Positions 57,378 to 64,000 of a DNA stretch of 64,000 bases are shown piece after piece. The notes under the pieces were generated by a model. The model was not told the DNA's origin, ran no database searches, and saw nothing but the letters and a program-made list of their open reading frames with translations. This DNA comes from Trueperella sp. (GTDB lineage: Bacteria; Actinomycetota; Actinomycetes; Actinomycetales; Actinomycetaceae), in NCBI GenBank assembly GCA_022783305.1, contig JALEWQ010000022.1, positions 1-64,000 of the forward strand, read 5' to 3'. A program made the translations under genes and the position numbers. Position 1 is the stretch's first letter, and each line of letters opens with the position of its first letter.

Positions 57378-57836
57378 GTGAGGATAGGTATACGATTCGG
57401 GGTCGACGTCGGTGCCGCGCGCATCGGCGTCGCCCGGAGCGATTCGGCGGGGATCCTTGCCACGCCGGTGGCGACTCTGCGAAGCGGTAGGGGCGATGTC
57501 GACGCCGTGGCGAAGATGGTGCGTGAGGCTGACGCGCTCGAGGTGATCGTCGGACTGCCGCTCAACATGGATGGCAGCGAGGGCAAGTCGGCGAGAGTCG
57601 CCCGGGCGTGGGCGCGGCGGCTTGCGCGGCGAATCTCACCCGTCGCGGTACGGATGCAGGACGAACGGCTCAGCACGGTTCAGGCTCATCGTCAGCTTCA
57701 CGAGGCCGGACGTAGGGAAATAACCCATCGGCATGTGGTCGACCAGGCGGCAGCGGTTATCATTTTGGAAAGTGCGCTGGAACAGGAACGCGTGAGCGGT
57801 CGCGTGCCAGAGCTGGTGCTAACTGCGGAGGAATAA
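57378..57836 (+). CDS. ruvX: RuvX/YqgF family Holliday junction resolvase-like nuclease
   Basis: The 152-residue RNase H-fold protein has GVDVGAARIGVARSD with the first Asp, VIVGLPLNMDGSEG, and QDERLSTVQAH with the second acidic pair; VDQAAAVIILE carries the last Asp. YqgF proteins process the 5' end of pre-16S rRNA in E. coli, and some cut Holliday junctions. GTG at 57378. It is one base away from mltG. Confidence 0.92.
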   Translation: MRIGIRFGVDVGAARIGVARSDSAGILATPVATLRSGRGDVDAVAKMVREADALEVIVGLPLNMDGSEGKSARVARAWARRLARRISPVAVRMQDERLSTVQAHRQLHEAGRREITHRHVVDQAAAVIILESALEQERVSGRVPELVLTAEE

Positions 57837-57837
57837 C

Positions 57838-58992
57838 GTGTCACAGCTTTTCGATAAGCTCCCGGATAAACAGGCAAAGGCCAAGGGCGCAGGCGAACGC
57901 GCCACGCACAGACGTAAGCGGGGTCTGCGGACCGCGGTGGTGACGTTCGTGGCGGTCGCGCTCCTGGTCATGTCGGCTGTAGTGGCCCTTCCGCACGTCC
58001 AGTCTCTTCTTTCCCTCGATCGACCGACCGCGCAAGACTATGCGGGTGAGGGCAGTGGCGAGGTCATCGTGACGATCCCGGAGGGCTCGACGGGTCGTGA
58101 TATCGCGGCGATCCTCCTGGCCGGCGACGTCGTGGCCTCCGAGCGCGCCTTCGTGGACGCCTTCCAAGCCGACCGGAGGGCCTCATCGATCCAAGCCGGA
58201 TCATACAAGCTTAAGAGCAAGATGTCGGCGGTGGCCGCCCTCGCGGCCCTGCTCGACCCCGCCTCCCGCGCCGAGATGACGATCTCCATCCCGGAGGGTT
58301 TCACCGTCCAACAGGTTTCGGATCGGCTCGTCAACGTGATGGGCTACGATGCGGCCGAGGTTGAAAGCGCGTTGGCGGACACCGAGGCGCTCGGCTTGCC
58401 CGCCGAGGCGGATGGCTCCGTGGAGGGCTGGCTCTCGCCCGTGACGTACTCCTTCGCCCCGGACACCTCGGCGCGTCAGGCACTGGCCGCCATGGTTGCG
58501 AAGCGGGTCAGCGAGCTTCAGGCCTCCGGAATCGCGCGTGAGAATTGGGCCCGCACCATCATTGTCGCCTCGATCGTAGAGCGCGAGGTGAACTGGCCAG
58601 ATTATTACGCGCAGGTGGCGCGGGTGATCGAGAACCGGCTAGCGGACAAGGGCGAGGTCAATGGACGTCTCCAGATGGACTCCACTGTCCTATTCGGCGT
58701 GGGCAAGTCCGGCGGCGTTCCCACCCGCGAGGACCTCGCGGACGATAACCCGTACAACTCCTATCTTCACCCAGGCCTGCCGCCCACCGCGATCTCGAAT
58801 CCGAGCATCGAGGTCATCAAGGCCTCGGCAAACCCGCCCGCGGGCAACTGGCTCTACTTCGTCACCGTCAACCTCGACACCGGCGAGACGAAGTTCGCCA
58901 CCACCCTTGACGAGCACAACGCCAACGTGGAAGAGCTTCGCAAGTGGGTGGCCGATCACCCGGATTCAGGCGCGTCAGAGAGCGCTCGTTGA
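57838..58992 (+). CDS. mltG: Endolytic murein transglycosylase MltG
   Basis: Ends glycan strand growth by cleaving nascent peptidoglycan. The 384 residues have a basic cytoplasmic tail, one transmembrane helix (about 33-55), a LysM-like subdomain (VIVTIPEGSTGRDIA; ISIPEGFTVQQVS) and the catalytic YceG domain with ASIVEREV (general-acid Glu), NRLADKGEVNGRLQMDSTVLFG and NPYNSYLHPGLPPTAISNPS. The GTG start at 57838 follows ruvX by 1 base, and the end overlaps the AroE-like start (TTGA). Confidence 0.94.
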   Translation: MSQLFDKLPDKQAKAKGAGERATHRRKRGLRTAVVTFVAVALLVMSAVVALPHVQSLLSLDRPTAQDYAGEGSGEVIVTIPEGSTGRDIAAILLAGDVVASERAFVDAFQADRRASSIQAGSYKLKSKMSAVAALAALLDPASRAEMTISIPEGFTVQQVSDRLVNVMGYDAAEVESALADTEALGLPAEADGSVEGWLSPVTYSFAPDTSARQALAAMVAKRVSELQASGIARENWARTIIVASIVEREVNWPDYYAQVARVIENRLADKGEVNGRLQMDSTVLFGVGKSGGVPTREDLADDNPYNSYLHPGLPPTAISNPSIEVIKASANPPAGNWLYFVTVNLDTGETKFATTLDEHNANVEELRKWVADHPDSGASESAR

Positions 58993-59663
58993 TCGGCGTC
59001 GTCGGACTTGATCCGGCACCGTTCCGCCTCGCCTGCGCCGAGGTGGTTGAGCTGGGCGCCGTGCGGCTCGATTTTCCGGGCACCGGGATGGCGTTCGCGG
59101 TCGACCCCAACCCGGCCTTACGGGAGGCCTGTGACGCCATTGACGGGCTCGCGAGGGGCGTGGGCGCGATCGATACACTCGTTTTTCAGCCGATGGGCAG
59201 CGAGCGGATGGCGGTTGGCTTCGCCGCCCTGCCCGGCGCGCTTGGTCGGACCTTGGACGCCCACCTCGGCGTGCACTCCGGCGGTGGCACGCGGCTGGCC
59301 GCCATTGTGGGCTCGGGGGCGACGGCGGCCTGCGCGGTCGCGGCTCTCGTCCAGCATCGTTACCGGGTCCTCGTCGCGGCCGAGGTGCCGGGTCTCGCGG
59401 TGAGCGCCGCGCACAGGATGAACGTCGACGTCGACCTCGTAGCGCCCGCTGCGCTGGCGGGGCAACGCCTCGATCTGCTTGTCCAGACGGTGCCCGGTCG
59501 AGTGCAAGCGGTGCCGAGTGCCGTGGTCGACGTCGCCGGTGCGTGGAGCGGGGCCGATGGCCGGGTGATCGCGGCGCGCGAGGTTAACGCGCGGCAACGT
59601 CAGGATCAGATCCGGGTGCTGACGGGCAAAAACGTCGGCGTCGAAGCGATACTCGAGATATAG
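58989..59663 (+). CDS. Degenerate shikimate dehydrogenase-like protein
   Basis: The 224-residue protein sits where aroE is expected, between mltG and aroC. The NAD(P) half is recognisable (AAIVGSGATAACAVAAL, a G-x-G-x-x-A loop; LDLLVQTVPG; a C-terminal QDQIRVLTGKNVGVEA like the QF..TG...P...M end of AroE). The N-terminal substrate half is shortened and lacks the S-x-S shikimate-binding and NVTxPxK catalytic motifs. The whole protein has a single Lys, near the C-terminus. It therefore probably cannot reduce dehydroshikimate; a second, functional AroE may exist elsewhere. The TTG start at 58989 overlaps the mltG stop; the alternative GTG at 58944 lies inside mltG. Confidence 0.7.
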   Translation: MIGVVGLDPAPFRLACAEVVELGAVRLDFPGTGMAFAVDPNPALREACDAIDGLARGVGAIDTLVFQPMGSERMAVGFAALPGALGRTLDAHLGVHSGGGTRLAAIVGSGATAACAVAALVQHRYRVLVAAEVPGLAVSAAHRMNVDVDLVAPAALAGQRLDLLVQTVPGRVQAVPSAVVDVAGAWSGADGRVIAAREVNARQRQDQIRVLTGKNVGVEAILEI

Positions 59664-59722
59664 GGACACGCGCGAGGGGTGCTCGCCGGTCCATAGTTGC
59701 TCCGTAGCCGGCGCGCGACCCC

Positions 59723-59731
59723 TGTGGATAA
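59723..59731 (-). other. DnaA-box-like site TTATCCACA
   Basis: The plus strand reads TGTGGATAA, the exact complement of the classic 9-mer. It is isolated in the 106-base gap between the AroE-like gene and the prepilin peptidase gene. Confidence 0.5.
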
Positions 59732-59769
59732 CGCCGAGGCACGGTGGTGGGAATCGCTAGCCTGAGGGC

Positions 59770-60324
59770 ATGCATCCGCTTCTTTACAACTCGATGACGA
59801 ACCGCCAGGCGGCGCTCCTCGTGTGCGCGAGCGCGCTCACCTCGGCGTGGGTTGCCGGCACGGTCTGGGCTGGGCAACCGCAGTGGTGGTTGCCTGCGGT
59901 TTTCGCCGCCCTCTTTTACCCGCCGCTCGCCATCAACGCCGTGATCGACGCCCGTCACCACGTGCTTTTGAAGAACTGGACGCACCTGGCAGGTTTAATC
60001 GCTGTTCTCGCCTTCATGGCCGCGGGCGCGCCGTGGCCAAACCTGCTGATTGGCGCGGCGATCGCTCTGCCGATGCTCGCGGTCTCAATCTTCACGCGCG
60101 GCAGGCTGATGGGGATGGGCGACGCCCGCCTTATCGCGGTGGCGAGCCTGTGGAATTCCATCTGGGACCCTCGCGGCGCGCTCGTCATGGTCTGCGTGAG
60201 CTTCGCCCTGCACGTGTTCTACGTGCTCGGGCGTTCACTCGTGGCGCACGTGACGCTACGTTCCCGCCATGCGCTAGGCCCGTGGCTTGTGGCCGGATCC
60301 TTCCTGGCCTTCACCCTCGCGTGA
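59770..60324 (+). CDS. Prepilin peptidase-like (A24 family) membrane aspartyl protease
   Basis: A short, 184-residue, roughly six-helix member of the type IV leader peptidase family. The two catalytic Asp candidates are in [13 protein letters not shown] (near residue 60) and MGMGDARL, the GxGD motif with Arg instead of the usual Lys. It lacks the N-terminal methyltransferase part, as in TadV/FlaK-type minimal enzymes. Pilus genes are not in this window. ATG at 59770 is preceded by TAGCCT ending six bases upstream, so it is probably leaderless. Confidence 0.82.
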   Translation: MHPLLYNSMTNRQAALLVCASALTSAWVAGTVWAGQPQWWLPAVFAALFYPPLAINAVIDARHHVLLKNWTHLAGLIAVLAFMAAGAPWPNLLIGAAIALPMLAVSIFTRGRLMGMGDARLIAVASLWNSIWDPRGALVMVCVSFALHVFYVLGRSLVAHVTLRSRHALGPWLVAGSFLAFTLA

Positions 60325-60367
60325 GCTGGTCGGGCGCCGGGCGGCGCAAGATGGCACAATAGGAGGC

Positions 60368-61579
60368 ATGATTCGGTGGAGTACGGCAGGTGAGTCCCAC
60401 GGCCCGGCGCTGGTGGCCCTCTTCGAGGGCATGCCGGCAGGTGTCCGGGTCACCAGTGAGGATATCAAGCACGCCCTGTGGCGTCGGCGGCTCGGCTACG
60501 GGCGCGGCAGCAGGCAGCAGTTCGAGCAGGACGAGCTGAGGATCCTGTCCGGGATCCGGCACGGCCAGACTCTCGGCTCGCCCATCGCACTCGAGATCGG
60601 CAACTCGGAGTGGCCCAAGTGGTCCACCGTCATGAGCGCGGACCCGGTCGCGCCCGAGGCTCTCCTCATCGACGCCGGCACCGGCGACGAACGCGAGGTC
60701 TCCCGCAACAAGCCGCTCACGAGGCCGCGCCCGGGGCACGCGGACCTGGTGGGCATGAACAAGTACGGCTTTAATTCCGCCCGCCCGGTGCTCGAGCGCG
60801 CCTCGGCGCGCGAGACCGCCGCACGGGTCGCGCTCGGCGAGCTTGCCAAACAACTCCTCGCCCAGGCCGCGGGTACCCGGATCGTCTCCCACGTGGTGGA
60901 AGTGGGCGCCGTCCGCGGGGAGGGCCTGAGTCTACCGACGCCTGAGGATGCTCCCGCCCTCGACGGATGCGACGTGCGCCAGCTGAACACCGAGCTCGCA
61001 GCCGCCTTTCGCGCCGAGGTCGACGCGGCGAAGAAGGACGCGGATACGCTCGGCGGCGTCGTGGAGGTCGCGGCTTGGGGAGTCCCGCAGGGACTGGGCA
61101 CGCACGTGCGTGGGCAGGATCGCCTGGACGGGCGGCTCGCCGGCGCTCTCATGTCGATTCAGGCGGTCAAGGGCGTGGAGATCGGAGACGGCTTCGATAC
61201 GGCCCGGCGGCGCGGATCGGAGGCACACGACGAGATCGTTCGTGAAGGCGGGAGCCTCCACAGGCTGACCAACCGGGCCGGAGGCATCGAGGGAGGCATG
61301 TCGAACGGCGAGCCGATCGTGGTGCGTGTGGCCTACAAGCCGATTTCAACCGTCCCGCGTGCGCTGCGTACGATTGACGTCGCGACTGGGGAGGCGGCCA
61401 CCGCACTTCACCAGCGTTCCGATACCACGGCCGTCGTTCCTGGGGCCGTCATCGCGGAGGCGATGGTGGCGCTTGTGCTGGCCGAAGCGCTCGTGGAGAA
61501 GTTTGGCGGCGATTCGCTGGCCGAGATCCGGCGCAACCTGGACTCGTGGTGGCACTCGATCGACGAGGTTCGTAGGTAA
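60368..61579 (+). CDS. aroC: Chorismate synthase
   Basis: Converts EPSP to chorismate with reduced FMN. The 403-residue protein starts [21 protein letters not shown] (family signature 1 region) and has [24 protein letters not shown] (FMN/substrate arginines) and the SGGIEGG-like [14 protein letters not shown] motif. ATG at 60368 is chosen because it begins the signature. AGGAGG sits only 1 base before it, too close to serve normally, and CACAAT lies 7 bases upstream. Its TAA shares a base with the aroKB ATG. Confidence 0.96.
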   Translation: MIRWSTAGESHGPALVALFEGMPAGVRVTSEDIKHALWRRRLGYGRGSRQQFEQDELRILSGIRHGQTLGSPIALEIGNSEWPKWSTVMSADPVAPEALLIDAGTGDEREVSRNKPLTRPRPGHADLVGMNKYGFNSARPVLERASARETAARVALGELAKQLLAQAAGTRIVSHVVEVGAVRGEGLSLPTPEDAPALDGCDVRQLNTELAAAFRAEVDAAKKDADTLGGVVEVAAWGVPQGLGTHVRGQDRLDGRLAGALMSIQAVKGVEIGDGFDTARRRGSEAHDEIVREGGSLHRLTNRAGGIEGGMSNGEPIVVRVAYKPISTVPRALRTIDVATGEAATALHQRSDTTAVVPGAVIAEAMVALVLAEALVEKFGGDSLAEIRRNLDSWWHSIDEVRR

Positions 61580-63129
61580 TGGGGCCACGCGCGATCTTTA
61601 TCGGCATGCCCGGCGCCGGCAAGTCAACGGTGGGCAGGCGCGTCGCCGCGGCACTCGGGCTCGACTTTCGCGACTCTGACGAGCTCGTCGCGGCCCGCAC
61701 CGGACGTAGCGTTGCCGCTATCTTCGATAGCGAGGGCGAGGCCGCCTTTCGCGAGATTGAGGCCGACGCGATCGAATGGGCCTGCCGCGAGTTCGACGGT
61801 ATCCTCGCGCTCGGGGGTGGTGCAATCCTGCACGATCGCACGCGCCGCCTGCTCTCCGACCAGCATGTCATCCTCATTGAGGCCACGGACGAGGAGCTGA
61901 CCCGGCGGGTGAGCCGCTCGCGGACCGTGCGTCCGTTGTTGCGTGCAGACCCTGCGCTCCAGATCAGGAATCTACGACGCCATCGCTCGACGCTTTACCA
62001 CTGCGTTGCCAATTATGTTGTTCTTTCTGACGCGCGCCCCGTGGCCCGCGTCGTTGATGAGGTGGTGAATCACTTGGAGGCTCCCTACAGGCGCATTGCG
62101 GTGGCAGGTCAGGACTACGAGGTGGTGATCGGACACGCGCTCGCCTCGGACGTCGTCAAGCTGGCGGCCACGAAGTCTCGCGCGCTGGTGGTGTTCGACG
62201 AGGACGTGGAGCGCTACGCCCAACCGATCATCACCGAGCTGACAATTTCCGATGTCCCCACAGCCACCTTCAGGCTACCGCGCGGCGAGGAGGCGAAGAC
62301 GGCGCAGGTCCTAGAGCGCGGTTGGCGCGCCGCGGGGGAGGCGCACATCGGTCGCGACGGCGTTGTCATTGCGGTCGGTGGGGGAGCAACGACCGACCTG
62401 GGCGGCTTCCTTGCGGCCACGTGGCTGCGGGGTGTGTCGGTCATCCACGTCCCCACCACGCTGCTGGGCATGGTGGATGCGGCCGTGGGTGGCAAGACGG
62501 GGATCAACACGGAGCACGGCAAGAACCTCGTGGGGGCATTCCATCCTCCGCTGGGCGTCTTTTGCGACCTGGACACCCTTGCTACCCTGGATCCCGCTGA
62601 GCTTCGGGCCGGCATGGGAGAGGTGGCCAAGTGCGGCATGATCGCGGACCGGGAGATCTTGACCATCATTGAGGCCGGCGACGCCGACGCGCAGCGCTTC
62701 GCACTCATCTCCCGTAGCGTCCAGGTTAAGGCCGACATCGTATCCGGTGACCTGCGTGAGTCGGGGCGGCGTGAGTTCCTCAACTATGGCCATACGCTGG
62801 CCCACGCGATCGAGGCCTCCTCTGGATACCGGGTTCGTCACGGCGAGGCGGTGGCGGTCGGCTGCGTGTTTGCCGCGGCGCTTTCGGAGGCGGCGGGGGT
62901 CGGGCCGGCGGGGCTGGCCGAGCATCACCGCCGGATCCTGTCCATGCTCGGCCTTCCCACTACGTACGCGGGCGCGAGCCGCGAGGAGTTGGTCAACATC
63001 ATGTTCTCGGATAAGAAGGTCCGCGATGGCAAGCTCCGCTTCGTCGTCTTGCGGGAGCTGGGCGCGCCCGAGATCCTGTTTCCCACCCCCGGTCAGCTCG
63101 AGGCGGCCTTTGCGGAGGTGGGCCTGTGA
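61579..63129 (+). CDS. aroKB: Fused shikimate kinase / 3-dehydroquinate synthase
   Basis: A 516-residue bifunctional protein. Residues 1-165 are shikimate kinase (P-loop GMPGAGKST, DSDELVAARTG, LALGGGAI, and the Arg-rich lid near RSRTVRPLL). Residues from about 170 are dehydroquinate synthase (VVIAVGGGATTDLGGFLAA, TTLLGMVDAAVGGKTGIN, NYGHTLAHAIEA with zinc-binding His, MFSDKK). It thus covers steps 2 and 5 of the shikimate pathway in one chain. All motifs look intact in both halves. It is translated from an ATG that overlaps the aroC stop. Confidence 0.95.
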   Translation: MGPRAIFIGMPGAGKSTVGRRVAAALGLDFRDSDELVAARTGRSVAAIFDSEGEAAFREIEADAIEWACREFDGILALGGGAILHDRTRRLLSDQHVILIEATDEELTRRVSRSRTVRPLLRADPALQIRNLRRHRSTLYHCVANYVVLSDARPVARVVDEVVNHLEAPYRRIAVAGQDYEVVIGHALASDVVKLAATKSRALVVFDEDVERYAQPIITELTISDVPTATFRLPRGEEAKTAQVLERGWRAAGEAHIGRDGVVIAVGGGATTDLGGFLAATWLRGVSVIHVPTTLLGMVDAAVGGKTGINTEHGKNLVGAFHPPLGVFCDLDTLATLDPAELRAGMGEVAKCGMIADREILTIIEAGDADAQRFALISRSVQVKADIVSGDLRESGRREFLNYGHTLAHAIEASSGYRVRHGEAVAVGCVFAAALSEAAGVGPAGLAEHHRRILSMLGLPTTYAGASREELVNIMFSDKKVRDGKLRFVVLRELGAPEILFPTPGQLEAAFAEVGL

Positions 63130-63662
63130 GTGCAATCTTCCTGATCGGGGCCTCCGGCACCGGCAAGTCCGCGATCGTGCGTGAGTTGGCGAAGGCGGGA
63201 TTCACGGCGGCTGATGTTGACGCCGCGGTTGCCGGATCGCAGGGCTACACGCTGGAGGACTTCTACGTGCTCCTCGAGCCGGAGCGGCGCAAGGCTCTGG
63301 TGGCGCGCGCGCTCGATGATTTCCTTGACGATGTCGAGGCGGATCCGGCCGGACGTTGGGCGCTCGCCATCCCATCGGACGCGCTGGGGGAGAGTCTGGA
63401 GGAACCGGTGCAGGCCGCACTTGTGCGCGCACGCCTGCGCGACGCGGGAACCGTGGTCAAGCTGACGGCCGACCTGTCGACCCTGGTGACCCGCAACGGA
63501 CTCATCGGTCAGCGCTCGGCCACGATGGTCATGCCGCGCAAGGAATTCCGGCTTATGCTGGCCGCGCGCGATGAGGTTTACGACGCCGTCGCCCACTACA
63601 CATTTGATACAACAAAGCGAGAAGCTGCCGACGTGGCGCGCGAGCTTGTTGCGCTTGTTTAG
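63126..63662 (+). CDS. Shikimate-kinase-like P-loop protein lacking kinase motifs
   Basis: The 178-residue protein starts with P-loop GASGTGKS (residues 8-15) and FTAADVDAAVAG, similar in layout to AroK. It has no GGG substrate loop, no FR..E motif and no clear Arg lid, so it probably does not phosphorylate shikimate. GTG at 63126 overlaps the aroKB stop (GTGA), so it is the last gene of the aromatic operon. It may be a regulator or a kinase for another small molecule (inference). Confidence 0.7.
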   Translation: MSAIFLIGASGTGKSAIVRELAKAGFTAADVDAAVAGSQGYTLEDFYVLLEPERRKALVARALDDFLDDVEADPAGRWALAIPSDALGESLEEPVQAALVRARLRDAGTVVKLTADLSTLVTRNGLIGQRSATMVMPRKEFRLMLAARDEVYDAVAHYTFDTTKREAADVARELVALV

Positions 63663-63673
63663 CCCGGCTTTGT

Positions 63674-63707
63674 GAAGGTTTACCTTCTTAAGGATCGCCT
63701 TACCTTC
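63674..63707. promoter_or_regulatory. Metal-regulator-like dyads upstream of the P-type ATPase
   Basis: Dyad 1 is GAAGGT-TT-ACCTTC (63674-63687). Dyad 2 is TAAGG-ATCG-CCTTA (63689-63702). TTACCTTC repeats at 63680 and 63700, 20 bases apart. A 13 of 19 match to the DtxR/IdeR consensus TTAGGTTAGCCTAACCTAA can be aligned at 63689-63707. The block ends 1 base before the -35. Confidence 0.5.
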
Positions 63708-63708
63708 G

Positions 63709-63746
63709 TTGTTATTGGAGTTATTCCAGAATACGATGAGGGTGTG
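63709..63746 (+). promoter_or_regulatory. Leaderless promoter of the P-type ATPase
   Basis: TTGTTA (63709-63714), a 17-base spacer, TACGAT (63732-63737), six bases GAGGGT, then the GTG start at 63744. This is the clearest sigma70-type example of the leaderless pattern in the window. Confidence 0.7.
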
Positions 63747-64000
63747 GTTAAGAAATTTGTATCCCGGTATCCGCTCGTCGCGGTCATTGGCGTCGTGGCG
63801 CTCATCGGTGTCGCCCTCACTGCGATGGGTAATGAACCCGCCGCGCGGGTGCTCGTCTCCGCGGTCGCTGCCGTCATCGCGGCCCTCCAGCTGAAGGGGA
63901 TGATCGACACTCTGCGCGAGCACAGCTTCGGCATTGACATCCTTGCCGTAACGGCGATCGCTTCCACTGTGGCTGTGGGCGAGTACTGGGCCGCGCTCGT
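63744..64000 (+). CDS. Heavy-metal P1B-type ATPase, N-terminal part (3' end outside window)
   Basis: 85 codons are visible. They encode two hydrophobic helices (about residues 11-27 and 34-50), a short link, then HSFGIDILAVTAIASTVAVGEYWAAL, the third and fourth helix region of ZntA/CadA-type metal pumps (G-x-D-x-L-x..A). No N-terminal metal-binding CxxC domain precedes it. The metal specificity motif (CPC, SPC and so on) lies beyond the window. The GTG start is decided by the promoter spacing. The dyads upstream suggest control by a metal-sensing repressor. Confidence 0.75.
   Translation, partial: MVKKFVSRYPLVAVIGVVALIGVALTAMGNEPAARVLVSAVAAVIAALQLKGMIDTLREHSFGIDILAVTAIASTVAVGEYWAAL

Overview
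The window is a gene-dense, high-GC actinobacterial chromosome segment. The signs are the phosphatidylinositol / PI-mannoside operon (PI-phosphate synthase, acyltransferase, PimA), actinobacterial family proteins such as DUF3000, frequent GTG/TTG starts, 1-8 bp start/stop overlaps, and a DUF948-alaS-ruvX-mltG-aroE-like-aroC-aroKB string. A member of the Actinomycetaceae is my best guess from overall gene order and the AroK-AroB fusion; that is inference, not proof. Nearly everything is core chromosome. I see no prophage, insertion sequence, CRISPR array or integrated island. No gap between genes exceeds about 240 bases.

Layout. 1-7.1 kb: end of a HAD phosphatase, aconitase, dxs, then RNase D and a DUF3000 protein on the minus strand. 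7.2-13.7 kb: minus-strand glgX-treY-treZ cassette turning glycogen into trehalose. 14-14.5 kb: four tRNA genes (Val-CAC on minus; Gly, Cys, Val-GAC on plus). 14.5-18.1 kb: a PspC-type envelope-stress module, with a membrane effector pair divergent from a PspC-domain histidine kinase and its response regulator; five helically phased heptamers lie between them. 18.2-19.5 kb: L-serine dehydratase. 19.7-25.5 kb: thrS and the PI/PIM lipid operon. 25.6-28.7 kb: yebC-ruvC-ruvA-ruvB. 28.8-35 kb: yajC-secD-secF-apt-rel. 35-37 kb: an AbiEi-like orphan and a DUF349 coiled-coil protein. 37.1-42.5 kb: metallo-hydrolase, hisS and a tandem pair of membrane-anchored dynamin-like GTPases. 42.5-52 kb: DEAD-box helicase, MFS exporter, aspS, GNAT, lipoprotein, MMPL transporter. 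52.1-59 kb: rarA, rpsD, DUF948, alaS, ruvX, mltG. 59-63.7 kb: aromatic biosynthesis (degenerate AroE-like protein, prepilin peptidase, aroC, fused aroK-aroB, a shikimate-kinase-like paralogue). 63.7-64 kb: start of a P1B-type metal ATPase behind metal-box-like dyads.

Regulatory theme: many genes that do not follow another gene closely have a TANNNT-like -10 hexamer ending exactly six bases before the start codon and no Shine-Dalgarno sequence. This points to widespread leaderless transcription (rel, rarA, sdaA, hisS, the metallo-hydrolase, DUF948, prepilin peptidase, P-type ATPase).

The best candidates for something undescribed are the phased-repeat PspC two-component locus, the paired GTPases with one degenerate G4 motif, the AroE-like and shikimate-kinase-like proteins that have lost catalytic motifs inside an aromatic operon, and the structured leader in front of rpsD.
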